Assembly (NCBI RefSeq): GCF_017573465.1
Contig: NZ_JAGEPF010000020.1
Span: 1 to 64,000, forward strand
Direction: 5' to 3'
DNA: 64,000 nucleotides
Source of the DNA: Actinomadura violacea
GTDB taxonomy: Bacteria; Actinomycetota; Actinomycetes; Streptosporangiales; Streptosporangiaceae
In this document: in pieces, positions 34,054-42,102 of the stretch
Layout of the letters: each line of letters opens with the position of its first letter
Numbering within the stretch: position 1 is the stretch's first letter
Notes under the pieces: model-generated
What the model was told of the DNA's origin: nothing
Seen by the model: only the letters and a program-made list of their open reading frames with translations
The model's database searches: none
Translations under genes and position numbers: made by a program

Positions 34054-35358
34054 TCAGCGCGGCTTGTGCTTGCCCTTGCCCTTCGCGTGCTTGGCCTTGT
34101 GCTTCGGCACGTGCTTCGTGACGTGCGCCCGCACCGGTGCCCGCTTGGACGGGCGGGGCGTCGCCGCGCGCGGCTTCTTGGCCGGATGGGCGGACACCGT
34201 CGGCATCACCGGCGCCGAGGAGTGCGGATGCGGGTCGCCCCTGCCCTGCGTCAGCCCGAGGATGACCGCGCCGACCAGGACGGTCCCCGCGGCGGCCCCG
34301 GCCGCGGCGAGCACCCGGGTGCGGTTGATGGACAGCGTGCCCGCGATGCCCATCGGGTTGAACGCCCGCGTGTCGGTGGACGCGGCGTCCCTCGCGGCGT
34401 CCCCCGCCGCGCCCGCCCGCGGCAACGACCCGGACGGCGTCGCCGGGGCTCCATCGGACGCCGTCGCCGGAACCCCGCCGGGCGGCGACGGCGGCACCGC
34501 GGCCGCGGGCGCCCCGTTCGGCGGGGCCGCCGGCCAGTCGCCCGCCTGCGGCTGCTCCACCAGGCTGAGCAGCAGGTCCGAGGCGCTCGGCCGGCCCGCC
34601 GGGTCGTGCGACAGCGCCGACCGGACGGCCGGCAGCAGCGGCTCCGGCAGCCCGGACAGGTCGGGCGCGGCGTCGGTGACCCGCAGCGCCTCGGGGTCGC
34701 CGCCGAACGGCATCCGCCCGGTGCCCGCGTGCGCGATGAGGCAGCCCCACGCGAAGATGTCGGCGGCCGGGGTCGCCGGGCCGCCGCGCAGCACCTCCGG
34801 CGCCATCCAGCCGGGCGTGCCGAGCACCTTCCCGGTCGCCGCGGTGACGCCGCCGGAGTCCTGGCTGCGCGCGATCCCGAAGTCGATGACGCGGCAGCCC
34901 GACAGCGTCAGCATCACGTTCGCGGGCTTCAGGTCGCGGTGCACCAGCCCCGCCGCGTGGATCGCCGCCAGCGCCGAGGCGACCCCGACCGCGACCCCGT
35001 GCAGGTCGGCGGGCGGCAGCGGGCCGCCCGAACTGAGCCGCTGGTGCAGCGAGATCCCGCCGACGTAGTCGGTGACGAGGTAGGGCCGGCCGTCGTCCTC
35101 GCCGTGCGCGAGGACCCGCGCCGTGCAGAAGGACGCGACCCGGCTCGCCAGGTACGCCTCGTCCTTGAACCGCCGCCGGTACGACTCGTCCCCGGCGAGG
35201 TGCGGATGGATGGTCTTGACCGCGACGCGCCCGCCGGACACCGGATCGGTGCCGAGGTAGACGGTGCCCATCCCGCCCGACCCGAGCCGGCCCAGCAGCG
35301 TGTGCCCGCCGACCGTACGCGGGTCCGCCGGCTCGAGCGGCCGAATGTCTCCGTCCAT
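34054..35358 (-). CDS. Membrane-anchored Ser/Thr protein kinase (PknB-like)
   Basis: A 434-residue Hanks-type kinase. The P-loop GRLGSGGMGTVYLG (23-36), lysine in AVKTIHPH (K48), catalytic loop HRDLKPANV (140-148), DFG (159-161) and APE (186-188) are all present, so the kinase should be active. A Pro/Ala-rich linker leads to one membrane segment (AAGAAAGTVLVGAVILGL, about 340-360). The outer tail is His/Lys/Pro-rich (HVTKHVPKHKAKHAKGKGKHKPR, split here) and lacks PASTA repeats. Start ATG 35358 fits the family N-terminus; 35400 is also in frame. It is divergent from the histidine kinase and convergent with the PP2C phosphatase. Confidence 0.87.
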   Translation of the reverse strand: MDGDIRPLEPADPRTVGGHTLLGRLGSGGMGTVYLGTDPVSGGRVAVKTIHPHLAGDESYRRRFKDEAYLASRVASFCTARVLAHGEDDGRPYLVTDYVGGISLHQRLSSGGPLPPADLHGVAVGVASALAAIHAAGLVHRDLKPANVMLTLSGCRVIDFGIARSQDSGGVTAATGKVLGTPGWMAPEVLRGGPATPAADIFAWGCLIAHAGTGRMPFGGDPEALRVTDAAPDLSGLPEPLLPAVRSALSHDPAGRPSASDLLLSLVEQPQAGDWPAAPPNGAPAAAVPPSPPGGVPATASDGAPATPSGSLPRAGAAGDAARDAASTDTRAFNPMGIAGTLSINRTRVLAAAGAAAGTVLVGAVILGLTQGRGDPHPHSSAPVMPTVSAHPAKKPRAATPRPSKRAPVRAHVTKHVPKHKAKHAKGKGKHKPR

Positions 35359-35400
35359 GGCGGTGTTCCCGACTCCCTTGCGTCTCCTGCGTCCATCCAT

Positions 35401-35762
35401 CCCCGTTAGAAGGGAGATTATGGCGCGTTCCCCCAGGAAGAAGTGGAAACGTGATCGTCACGTCGATGTAGCGTCCAGTCCACAGGGGGCGGGCAGAGTG
35501 GGACTCGTTCGGCAGCGAGCCCGGTCCCGTCGGATTCTCCTCCTCGGCGCGCGGGCGGCGGGCCCGCTGGCGGCACCGAAGGCGATGCCCGCGCGGGCGG
35601 CACCCCAGGGGTGGGAGGCGCCGTCCGCGCGGGCATCGGCCACTACCGCGCCGAGGTTTCACCCGGCAATGGTCCGGTAACAACCAGTTCTGCGCACTCC
35701 TCCCGGGCGCGGGACGCGGCGCCGCACCGGCGGCTGCGTGACGGGGAGGGGAGAGCGCCGGG
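35401..35762. other. 362-bp divergent gap between two kinases
   Basis: No convincing gene is seen. The region contains the 15-bp palindrome at 35449-35463, a run GGAAGAAGTGGAAACGTG with local AT-rich bases and CATAAT-like boxes on the minus strand. The right part is GC-rich with no coding signature; it has repeated GCGGGCGG and GCGCGGGC. Confidence 0.45.
35449..35463. promoter_or_regulatory. Perfect 15-bp palindrome in divergent kinase region
   Basis: ACGTGA-TCG-TCACGT is a perfect inverted repeat. It sits 91 bases upstream of the Ser/Thr kinase start and 300 bases before the histidine kinase. The regulator is unknown. Confidence 0.4.
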
Positions 35763-37130
35763 GTGCGGGTTCTCTGGAAGAGGCTGTCGCCCTCCTGCTG
35801 GTCGGTGCGGGCCCGGATCACCGCCGCGGCGACCCTGATGGTCGGCCTCGTCCTGGTGGCCGGCATCGTCGTGTTCTACACGCTGGTCCAGCGCACCGTG
35901 TACGGCGGCCTGCACCAGCGCGGCGACCTCGTCGTCGACGACCTGGCGACGCTGGTCCGCCAGACCGACCCGCGCGGGCTGCTGCGCGTGGAGGACCCCG
36001 ACTTCTCGCTCCTTCAGGTCCTCGACCAGGACGGCCGGGTCGTCGCCTACAGCGACGCCCTGCGCGGGCGGCGGCCGCTGAAGGTGCCGTCCCCCGCGGT
36101 GGTGAGCCGCGCCGAGGATCACATCGTCCATGCGCAGCGCATCAACGCGGACGTGTACGTCGTCGAGGAGCGCATCCGCACGTCGTTCGGGTTCCGGACG
36201 ATCTACGCGGGGGCGCCGCTCACCGAGCTGACCCGCAACAAGGGCGCGTTCATCGGCCTGCTCGCGGGCGCCGCCGTCACCGGCACCGCGCTGGTCGCGT
36301 GGATCGTGGCGGGCGCGGTGCGGCGCGCGCTGCGGCCGGTGCGGAAGATGAGCGACGAGCTGGCGGACATCACCGGCGGCGAGCCCGGCCGGGTCACCGT
36401 CCCGGACGCGGCCGACGAGGTGTCGGAGCTGGCGCAGTCGGTGAACCTGACGCTGCACCGGCTGGAGGGGGTCATGGAGCGGCAGCGCGGGTTCGTCGGG
36501 GACGTCTCGCACGAGCTCCGCAGCCCGCTGACCGGGCTGCGGACGCAGCTGGAGCTGGCGCTGCAGGACCCGGAGGACGAGGACTGGCCGGCGGTCGCGC
36601 GGGCGGCGCTGGCGGACGCCGACCGGCTGCAGGGCATCGTCACCGACCTGCTGATCCTGGCGAAGCTCGGCGCGGGCGTGCACGTGGAGCGCGAGCGGGT
36701 CGACTTCGGCGCGCTGGTGCGGGCGGAGGCGGCGCGGCGGGACCGGCGCGTCCCGGTGGAGATCGACGCGCCCGATGGCATCGGGGTCCGGGCGACGCCG
36801 GAGCAGCTGGTCAGGCTGCTGACGAACCTGCTGGACAACGCCGAGCGGCACGCCCGGTCGCGGATCTGGGTGACCGCGGCGCGCGACGGCCCGGACGCGG
36901 TGCTGGAGGTGCGCGACGACGGGTCGGGCATCCCGCCCGAGGACCGGGAGCGGATCTTCTGGCGGTTCCAGCGGCTGGCCGAGGGGCGGCGCCGCGACAA
37001 GGGCGGCACCGGCCTCGGCCTGACCATCTCCCGCGACATCGCGCGGGCGCACGGCGGCACGCTGGTGGCCGCCGACAACGAGGGCGGCGGCGCCCGGTTC
37101 GTCCTGCGGATCCCGGCCGAGGAGCGTTGA
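35763..37130 (+). CDS. Sensor histidine kinase (orphan, no adjacent response regulator)
   Basis: A 455-residue two-component sensor. Membrane segments cover about residues 22-44 (LMVGLVLVAGIVVFYTL) and 163-185, enclosing an extracellular sensor of about 115 residues. HAMP domain at about 187-240 (LRPVRKMSDELADITGG). The HisKA box is FVGDVSHELRSPLTGLR with phosphoacceptor His250. The ATPase domain has NLLDNAERHA (N box), DDGSGIPPEDRERIFWRF (G1/F) and KGGTGLGLTISRDIA (G2). GTG 35763 has GGGGAGGGGAG upstream. No response regulator is adjacent, so its partner must be elsewhere. Its stop codon lies inside a 27-bp inverted repeat. Confidence 0.93.
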   Translation: MRVLWKRLSPSCWSVRARITAAATLMVGLVLVAGIVVFYTLVQRTVYGGLHQRGDLVVDDLATLVRQTDPRGLLRVEDPDFSLLQVLDQDGRVVAYSDALRGRRPLKVPSPAVVSRAEDHIVHAQRINADVYVVEERIRTSFGFRTIYAGAPLTELTRNKGAFIGLLAGAAVTGTALVAWIVAGAVRRALRPVRKMSDELADITGGEPGRVTVPDAADEVSELAQSVNLTLHRLEGVMERQRGFVGDVSHELRSPLTGLRTQLELALQDPEDEDWPAVARAALADADRLQGIVTDLLILAKLGAGVHVERERVDFGALVRAEAARRDRRVPVEIDAPDGIGVRATPEQLVRLLTNLLDNAERHARSRIWVTAARDGPDAVLEVRDDGSGIPPEDRERIFWRFQRLAEGRRRDKGGTGLGLTISRDIARAHGGTLVAADNEGGGARFVLRIPAEER

Positions 37131-37188
37131 CTTGCGGCGTGTCGTCCTTAAGAGCGCCGTTTTAAGGACGACACGCCGCAAGTCAACG
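37125..37188. terminator. 27-bp perfect inverted repeat containing both stop codons
   Basis: Arms at 37125-37151 and 37162-37188 are perfect complements over 27 bases and enclose a 10-base loop. The left arm holds the TGA of the histidine kinase (37128-37130); the right arm holds the TGA of the convergent amidase (37183-37185, minus strand). RNA from either side gives the same strong stem, so it should terminate in both directions. Confidence 0.85.
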
Positions 37189-38610
37189 GCGTGGGGGGCG
37201 GCGGCGGGCGTGGCCGGTGGCCTGCTCGAACGCGTGCCCGATCCGCAGGACGGCGAGGTCGGCGCGGTGCGGGCCGACGATCTGGAGCCCGACGGGCAGG
37301 CCGCCGGGGGTGAACCCGGCGGGCACCGACAGCGCGGGCGAGCCGGTCGCCGACACCAGGAAGCAGGACCGCATCCACTCCAGGTAGTCGGGCATGGCGT
37401 GCCCGGCGACCTCGTGCGGGTACTCCAGGTCCGCGTCGAACGGCGGGACCTGGCTGACCGGCACCAGCAGCGCGTCGTAGCGCTCGAAGAACGCGCGGAC
37501 GCGGTGGAACAGCGCGGTGTGCAGGACCTCGGCGCGGCCGACGTCCGCGGCGGTGAGGACGCGGCCCTCCTCGATGTTGCGGGCGAGCGAGGCCTTGAAG
37601 TCGGCGCGGCGCTCGTCCAGCAGCGGGCCGAGGGCGATGTCCCAGTGCCAGGCCCGCAGCGTGCGGAACGCCTCGTCGGCGCCGGTCAGGTTCGGGCAGT
37701 CCTCCTCGACGGTGCAGCCGAGGTCGGTGAAGACCTTCACGGCCGGTTCGAGGACGGCGGTGACGGCGGAATCGACGGGGACGGTGCCGCCGAAGTCCGG
37801 CGACCACGCCAGCCGCACGCCACGCATGTCGCGTTCCAGGGGGACGTCGAACGCGGAGCCGGGCGTCTCCAGCGCGATGGGGCTGCGCGGGTCCGGCCCG
37901 GCGAGCACCGACAGCAGCAGCGCCGCGTCCGCGACCGACCGGGCCATCGGGCCCTGCACGCCCATCGTCGCCCAGCCCGCCGGCACCGGCCAGGACGGCA
38001 CCCGGCCCGGTGACGGGCGGAACCCGACGACGTTGCAGAACGACGCCGGGTTGCGCAGCGAGCCGCCCATGTCGCTGCCGTCGGCGAGCGGGTGCATCCC
38101 GCACGCCAGCGCCGCCGCCGCCGCGCCGCCGCTGCTGCCGCCCGCCGAACGGGAGGGGTCGTAGGGGTTGCGGGTCAGCCCGAACAGCGGGTTGAACGTG
38201 TGCGACCCGGCGGCGAACTCCGGCACGTTCGTCTTGCCGATCGTGATGGCGCCGGCCGCCCGCATCCGCTCGACGACCAGCTCGTCGGTGTCCGGGACGT
38301 GGTCGGCGAAGATCGGCGAGCCGGACGTGGTGCGGATCCCGGCGGTGGCGTGGGTGTCCTTGTGCGCGATGGGCAGCCCGTGCAGCGGACCGGGGTCCGC
38401 GCCGGACGCGAGCCGCTCGTCGGCGGCGCGGGCCTCGTCCAGTGCCCGCTCGGCGGCGAGCGTGACGATGGCGTTGACGTGCGGGTTCGTCCGTTCGATC
38501 CGGTCGAGGTGGGCCCGCACGACCTCCCGCGCGGACAGGTCGCGGGCGCGGATTCGGCGGGCGAGGCCGCGGGCGGAGGAGAAGCAGATCTCGTCGCTTT
38601 CGGAGGGCAC
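37183..38610 (-). CDS. Amidase signature family hydrolase
   Basis: A 475-residue amidase. The catalytic triad region shows the lysine in LPIAHKDTHATAG, the cis-serine in LADGSDMGGSLRNPASF and the nucleophile in RSAGGSSGGAAAAAL. The C-terminus (SATGSPALSVPAGFTPGGLPVGLQIVG) is standard. Substrates in the family range from simple amides to wax esters; nothing here limits the choice. The start has no overlap with neighbours and lies 154 bases from the divergent carboxyltransferase gene. Its end is inside the bidirectional inverted repeat. Confidence 0.9.
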   Translation of the reverse strand: MPSESDEICFSSARGLARRIRARDLSAREVVRAHLDRIERTNPHVNAIVTLAAERALDEARAADERLASGADPGPLHGLPIAHKDTHATAGIRTTSGSPIFADHVPDTDELVVERMRAAGAITIGKTNVPEFAAGSHTFNPLFGLTRNPYDPSRSAGGSSGGAAAAALACGMHPLADGSDMGGSLRNPASFCNVVGFRPSPGRVPSWPVPAGWATMGVQGPMARSVADAALLLSVLAGPDPRSPIALETPGSAFDVPLERDMRGVRLAWSPDFGGTVPVDSAVTAVLEPAVKVFTDLGCTVEEDCPNLTGADEAFRTLRAWHWDIALGPLLDERRADFKASLARNIEEGRVLTAADVGRAEVLHTALFHRVRAFFERYDALLVPVSQVPPFDADLEYPHEVAGHAMPDYLEWMRSCFLVSATGSPALSVPAGFTPGGLPVGLQIVGPHRADLAVLRIGHAFEQATGHARRRPPRR

Positions 38611-38627
38611 CGGCGTTTCCCTTCCCT

Positions 38628-38661
38628 GAGCCGTGTCGATCTCAGAGCCGTGTCGATCTCA
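38628..38661. repeat. Perfect tandem duplication of 17 bp
   Basis: GAGCCGTGTCGATCTCA occurs twice in direct succession just upstream of the amidase start. It could be a recent slippage product or a doubled regulatory site. Confidence 0.6.
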
Positions 38662-38764
38662 GTTTCCACCCCGGGTGACCGTACGGCCGTGCTCGCGGCC
38701 ATCATTCTGGGAAGGCGGTCATCATCCGGGAGGGCGGTCGTCCGGAAAGGGCAGGGGAGGCACG

Positions 38765-40285
38765 GTGACGGAACGGGTCGGTGCGCGGGAACTGCTGCGG
38801 CGCGTGCTGGACGGCGGGAGCTGGACGTCCTGGGACGTGCCGCCCGCCGGGGAGCCGGAGCCGGGCACGCCGTACGGGGACGATCTCGCCGCGGCCCGCG
38901 AGCGCGCCGGCACCGACGAGGCCGTCGTCACCGGCGAGGGGCTGCTGCGCGGCCGGCGGGTCGCGTTCGTGGTGTCGGAGTTCCGGTTCCTCGCCGGGTC
39001 GATCGGCTCGGCCACCGCGGACCGGATCGTCGCGGCGGTCGAGCGCGCGACCGCCGAGGGCCTGCCGCTGCTCGCCGCGCCGTCCTCGGGCGGGACGCGG
39101 ATGCAGGAGGGGACCGCCGCGTTCGTCCAGATGGCGCGGATCACCGCCGCCGTCATGGCGCACCGCGCCGCGGGACTGCCCTACCTCGTCCACCTGCGGC
39201 ATCCGACGACGGGCGGGGTGTTCGCGTCGTGGGGGTCGCTCGGGCACGTGACGGCCGCCGAGCCCGGCGCGCTGATCGGGTTCCTCGGGCCGCGCGTCTA
39301 CGAGGGCCTGTACGGGGAGCCGTTCCCGCCGGACGTCCAGGTCGCCGAGCACCTGGCGGCGAAGGGGCTCGTGGACGCGGTGGTGGGCCTGGACGACCTC
39401 GCGGAGGTGGCGTCGCGGGCCCTGTCGGTCTTGTGCGCGGGGGCGGTCCATGGTGTCGGCCCGGCCCGCCGCGTCGAGGGCCCGCCCTCCGAGGGCCCGC
39501 CCTCCAAGGGGCCGCCGTCCGGGACGTCCGCCGATGACGACGCGTGGGACTCGATCGAGCGGTCGCGCCGCCCGGACCGTCCCGGCGTGCGGGAACTGCT
39601 CCGGTACGGCGCCGCGGACGTGACGCTCCTGTCGGGCACCGGGCAGGGCGAGGCGGGGCGCGGGCTGACGCTCGCACTGGCCCGCTTCGGCGGCGCGCCG
39701 TGCGTGCTCGTCGGGCAGGACCGGCACGGCCAGCGCGCCGGGCACCCGCTCGGCCCGGCCGGCCTGCGGGTGGCGCGGCGCGGGATGCGGCTGGCCGCCG
39801 AGCTCGGGCTCCCGCTGGTCACCGTGGTCGACACGCCGGGCGCGGTGCTGTCGGCCGACGCGGAGGAGGGCGGGCTCGCCGGGGAGATCGCCCGCTGCCT
39901 CGCCGACCTGATGACGCTGCCGGCGCCGACGCTGTGCCTGCTGATGGGGGAGGGGGCGGGCGGCGCGGCGCTGGCGCTGCTGCCCGCGGACCGGGTCCTC
40001 GCGGCCCGGCACGGCTGGCTCGCGCCGCTGCCGCCGGAGGGCGCGTCGGTGATCGTGCACCGGACGCCGTCGCGCGCCGCGGAGCTGGCCGCGTCGCAGG
40101 GCGTCCGCTCCGCCGACCTGCTGCGGGACGGCCTGGTGGACGCGGTGGTCGACGAGCGCCCCGACGCCGCCGACGAGCCGGAGGAGTTCTGCCGGCGCGC
40201 CTCGGCCGCGCTCGAACGGGAGCTGTCCGGCCTCGCGGCGGGCACCGCCGCGTCCCGGCAGGCGCGGTACCGGCCGTCCCGTTGA
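38765..40285 (+). CDS. Acyl-CoA carboxylase carboxyltransferase, fused beta-alpha subunit
   Basis: A 506-residue carboxyltransferase. The first half resembles the AccD (beta) crotonase domain (RVAFVVSEFRFLAGSIGSATADRIV, APSSGGTRMQEG, LRHPTTGGVFASWGSLGHV, GFLGPRVYE). The second half resembles AccA (alpha) (TLALARFGGAPCVLVGQDRHG, PLVTVVDTPGA, LCLLMGEGAGGAALALLPADRV). A linker of repeated EGPPS-type units joins them. The zinc ribbon of stand-alone AccD is absent. Such fusions carboxylate acetyl-CoA or related acyl-CoA with a separate biotin protein, not seen nearby. GTG 38765 has GGGGAGG upstream. The -35 box of the next gene overlaps its stop codon. Confidence 0.85.
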   Translation: MTERVGARELLRRVLDGGSWTSWDVPPAGEPEPGTPYGDDLAAARERAGTDEAVVTGEGLLRGRRVAFVVSEFRFLAGSIGSATADRIVAAVERATAEGLPLLAAPSSGGTRMQEGTAAFVQMARITAAVMAHRAAGLPYLVHLRHPTTGGVFASWGSLGHVTAAEPGALIGFLGPRVYEGLYGEPFPPDVQVAEHLAAKGLVDAVVGLDDLAEVASRALSVLCAGAVHGVGPARRVEGPPSEGPPSKGPPSGTSADDDAWDSIERSRRPDRPGVRELLRYGAADVTLLSGTGQGEAGRGLTLALARFGGAPCVLVGQDRHGQRAGHPLGPAGLRVARRGMRLAAELGLPLVTVVDTPGAVLSADAEEGGLAGEIARCLADLMTLPAPTLCLLMGEGAGGAALALLPADRVLAARHGWLAPLPPEGASVIVHRTPSRAAELAASQGVRSADLLRDGLVDAVVDERPDAADEPEEFCRRASAALERELSGLAAGTAASRQARYRPSR

Positions 40286-40311
40286 CCCCATTTCATTTGG
40301 GTACGTACGAT
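40282..40311 (+). promoter_or_regulatory. Promoter and regulon operator of the amidotransferase gene
   Basis: TTGACC (40282) and TACGAT (40306) are 18 bases apart. The operator variant TTCATTTGGGTACGTACGAT (40292-40311) fills the spacer and -10 box. It matches the consensus ATCGTTTGGGCCCAAACGAT best in the TTTGGG core. It is the most diverged of the eight sites. Confidence 0.55.
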
Positions 40312-40334
40312 TTGCGGGACGCGAAGGAGGTCCC

Positions 40335-41036
40335 GTGCGCGCCCTGCTCGTCCAGCATGACCACGTCTCGCCCGCCGGTCCGATTACCGACCGGCTCGCC
40401 GCGCGCGGCCACGACGTCACGGAGTTGACGGTGGTGCCCGCCGAGCGGCACCTGACGCCGGACGTGCGCCCCGGGTTCCCCGACCCGCTCGACTGGGACC
40501 TGATCGTTCCGATGGGCGCGCCGTGGTCGGTGAACGATCCGGGTGTCGCGTCGTGGGTCGTCCCTGAGCTGGCGATGCTCGCCAAGGCGCACGCCGTCGG
40601 CGTCCCGCTGCTGGGGATCTGCTTCGGCGGGCAGGCCCTCGCCGCAGCCCTCGGCGGCCGTGTCGAGCGCGCGCCACGTCCCGAGATGGGCTGGGTGGAC
40701 GTGCGCACCGACGACCCGTCGCTCGTCGGGCCGGGCCCGTGGTTCCAGTTCCACTACGACCGCTGGATCCTGCCGCCGGGCGCCGTGGAGATCGCCCGCA
40801 GCGAGGTCTGCTCGCAGGCGTTCGTGCTCGGCCGCTCGATGGGCCTGCAGTTCCATCCCGAGATCACCGTCGAGGAGTTCGGCCTCTGGCTGGAGTACGG
40901 CGGCGACGCCCAGATGCGCGCCGAGGGCGCCGACCCGGACGCGATCATGGCCGAGCTGCGCCGCACCGAGGCCGCGTCGATCGCCCGCACCACCGCCCTC
41001 GTCGACGCCTTCCTCGACCGGGTGGCCGCCGGCTGA
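40335..41036 (+). CDS. Class I glutamine amidotransferase-like protein
   Basis: A 233-residue GATase domain protein. The nucleophile is in LLGICFGGQALA, and the catalytic histidine and glutamate are in LQFHPEITVEE. It is a stand-alone GATase resembling the GMP-synthase glutaminase domain (LIVPMGAPWSVND). Close relatives accompany glutamine-synthetase-like genes in amine-degrading clusters, where they may hydrolyse gamma-glutamyl amides (inference). The GTG start has AAGGAGG 6 bases upstream. Its promoter carries the regulon operator, tying it to the catabolic locus downstream. Confidence 0.85.
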   Translation: MRALLVQHDHVSPAGPITDRLAARGHDVTELTVVPAERHLTPDVRPGFPDPLDWDLIVPMGAPWSVNDPGVASWVVPELAMLAKAHAVGVPLLGICFGGQALAAALGGRVERAPRPEMGWVDVRTDDPSLVGPGPWFQFHYDRWILPPGAVEIARSEVCSQAFVLGRSMGLQFHPEITVEEFGLWLEYGGDAQMRAEGADPDAIMAELRRTEAASIARTTALVDAFLDRVAAG

Positions 41037-41038
41037 CC

Positions 41039-41254
41039 TCAGCTCCCGCGCGGGCTCGGGCGGGGGAAGCGCCGTACAGGCGCGCGGCCCCGGGTGCCGC
41101 GCCGGCGCGGGACCGCCGAGGCGAGGAGCACGGCGAGCGCGGCCACGGCGGCGAGCGCCGCGAGGGTCCATGCGGCGAGCCTGTGGGCCTTGCAGTTGCG
41201 TGCGGAGACGGCGTTCGCGACGGCCGTGCGGCCGGGCTCGGTGTTGTCCGGCAT
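41039..41254 (-). CDS. Small predicted membrane protein
   Basis: A 71-residue frame starting PDNTEPGRTAVANAVSARN after ATG 41254. It has one membrane segment (AAWTLAALAAVAALAVLLASA) and a basic C-terminus (PRRRGTRGRAPVRRFPRPSPRGS, split as PRRRGTRG and RFPRPSPRGS). An AGGAAAG sequence lies about 9 bases upstream. It ends 3 bases from the amidotransferase stop. Coding potential is moderate and the function is unknown. Confidence 0.5.
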   Translation of the reverse strand: MPDNTEPGRTAVANAVSARNCKAHRLAAWTLAALAAVAALAVLLASAVPRRRGTRGRAPVRRFPRPSPRGS

Positions 41255-41406
41255 GTCGATCGCTTTCCTGTTCTGAGGGTGCCCCCTGACGCCCTCTTTG
41301 GCCACAGCATGTCATGTCGCGACCACGCTGCGCATCGGGGCGAACTCTTACACCGCCCCAGCGTGCGGAGGGTCACACGTCCGGGCGGGGGCGGCCGGCC
41401 GGGCGG

Positions 41407-42102
41407 TCACGCGCGGGTGGCGGACGCCTGGACCAGGGCCGTGAACAGGGCCTGCTGCGACGGGTCGGACGCGGCGGTGTCCTCGGGGTGCCACTGGACG
41501 GCGAGGAACCAGCCGCGCGGCGCGGCGAGCTCGGCGGCCTCCACGGTGCCGTCGGCGGCGCGGGCGGTCGGGACGAGGGCGGTGGCGAGCGTCGCCACCG
41601 ACTGGTGGTGGTAGCAGGACGCGGCGGCCCGGTCGGTCTCCAGCACCTTGGCGAGGAGCGTGCCGGGCGCGACGTCGACCGGGTGGACCTTGTGCCGGTG
41701 GTCGGGGTCCATGTGCTGGTCGAGGGTGCCGCCGAGGACGGCGTTCACCACCTGGAAACCGCGGCAGACCGCCAGGGTGGGCAGGCCGGTGGCGAGGGCG
41801 TGCGCGGCGACGGCCAGGTCGAACTCGTCTTGCGCGTCGTCCACGTCGTAGAGGGTCTCGTGCTCGGTGGCGTCGCCGTAGTGGCGCGGGTGCAGGTCGC
41901 CGCCGCCGGGCAGCAGCAGGCCGTCGCAGCGGTCCAGGCGGGACGGGTCGAACGGCGCGGCGGGGTGCATGACGAACGGTTCGCCGCCCGCCCGGTACAC
42001 GGCCTCGACGAGCGCTCGGGCGGCCACCTCGGCCTTGTAGCGCAGCGCTGACGCGCTCGTGGAGAAGCGTGCGGGCAGTGCGATGAGAGGGCGGTGCGTC
42101 AC
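41407..42102 (-). CDS. puuD: Gamma-glutamyl-gamma-aminobutyrate hydrolase family (PuuD-like)
   Basis: A 231-residue class I GATase of the C26 peptidase group. Nucleophile in TLAVCRGFQVVNAVLGG, the GDLHPRHYG substrate loop (LLLPGGGDLHPRHYG) and the His-Glu pair in AVQWHPEDT are typical of PuuD, which releases glutamate from gamma-glutamyl-GABA. Its ATG overlaps the last four bases of the PuuC-like gene, so the two are cotranscribed and coupled. The regulon operator lies before puuC. The true substrate may be another gamma-glutamyl acid made by the pathway. Confidence 0.88.
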   Translation of the reverse strand: MTHRPLIALPARFSTSASALRYKAEVAARALVEAVYRAGGEPFVMHPAAPFDPSRLDRCDGLLLPGGGDLHPRHYGDATEHETLYDVDDAQDEFDLAVAAHALATGLPTLAVCRGFQVVNAVLGGTLDQHMDPDHRHKVHPVDVAPGTLLAKVLETDRAAASCYHHQSVATLATALVPTARAADGTVEAAELAAPRGWFLAVQWHPEDTAASDPSQQALFTALVQASATRA

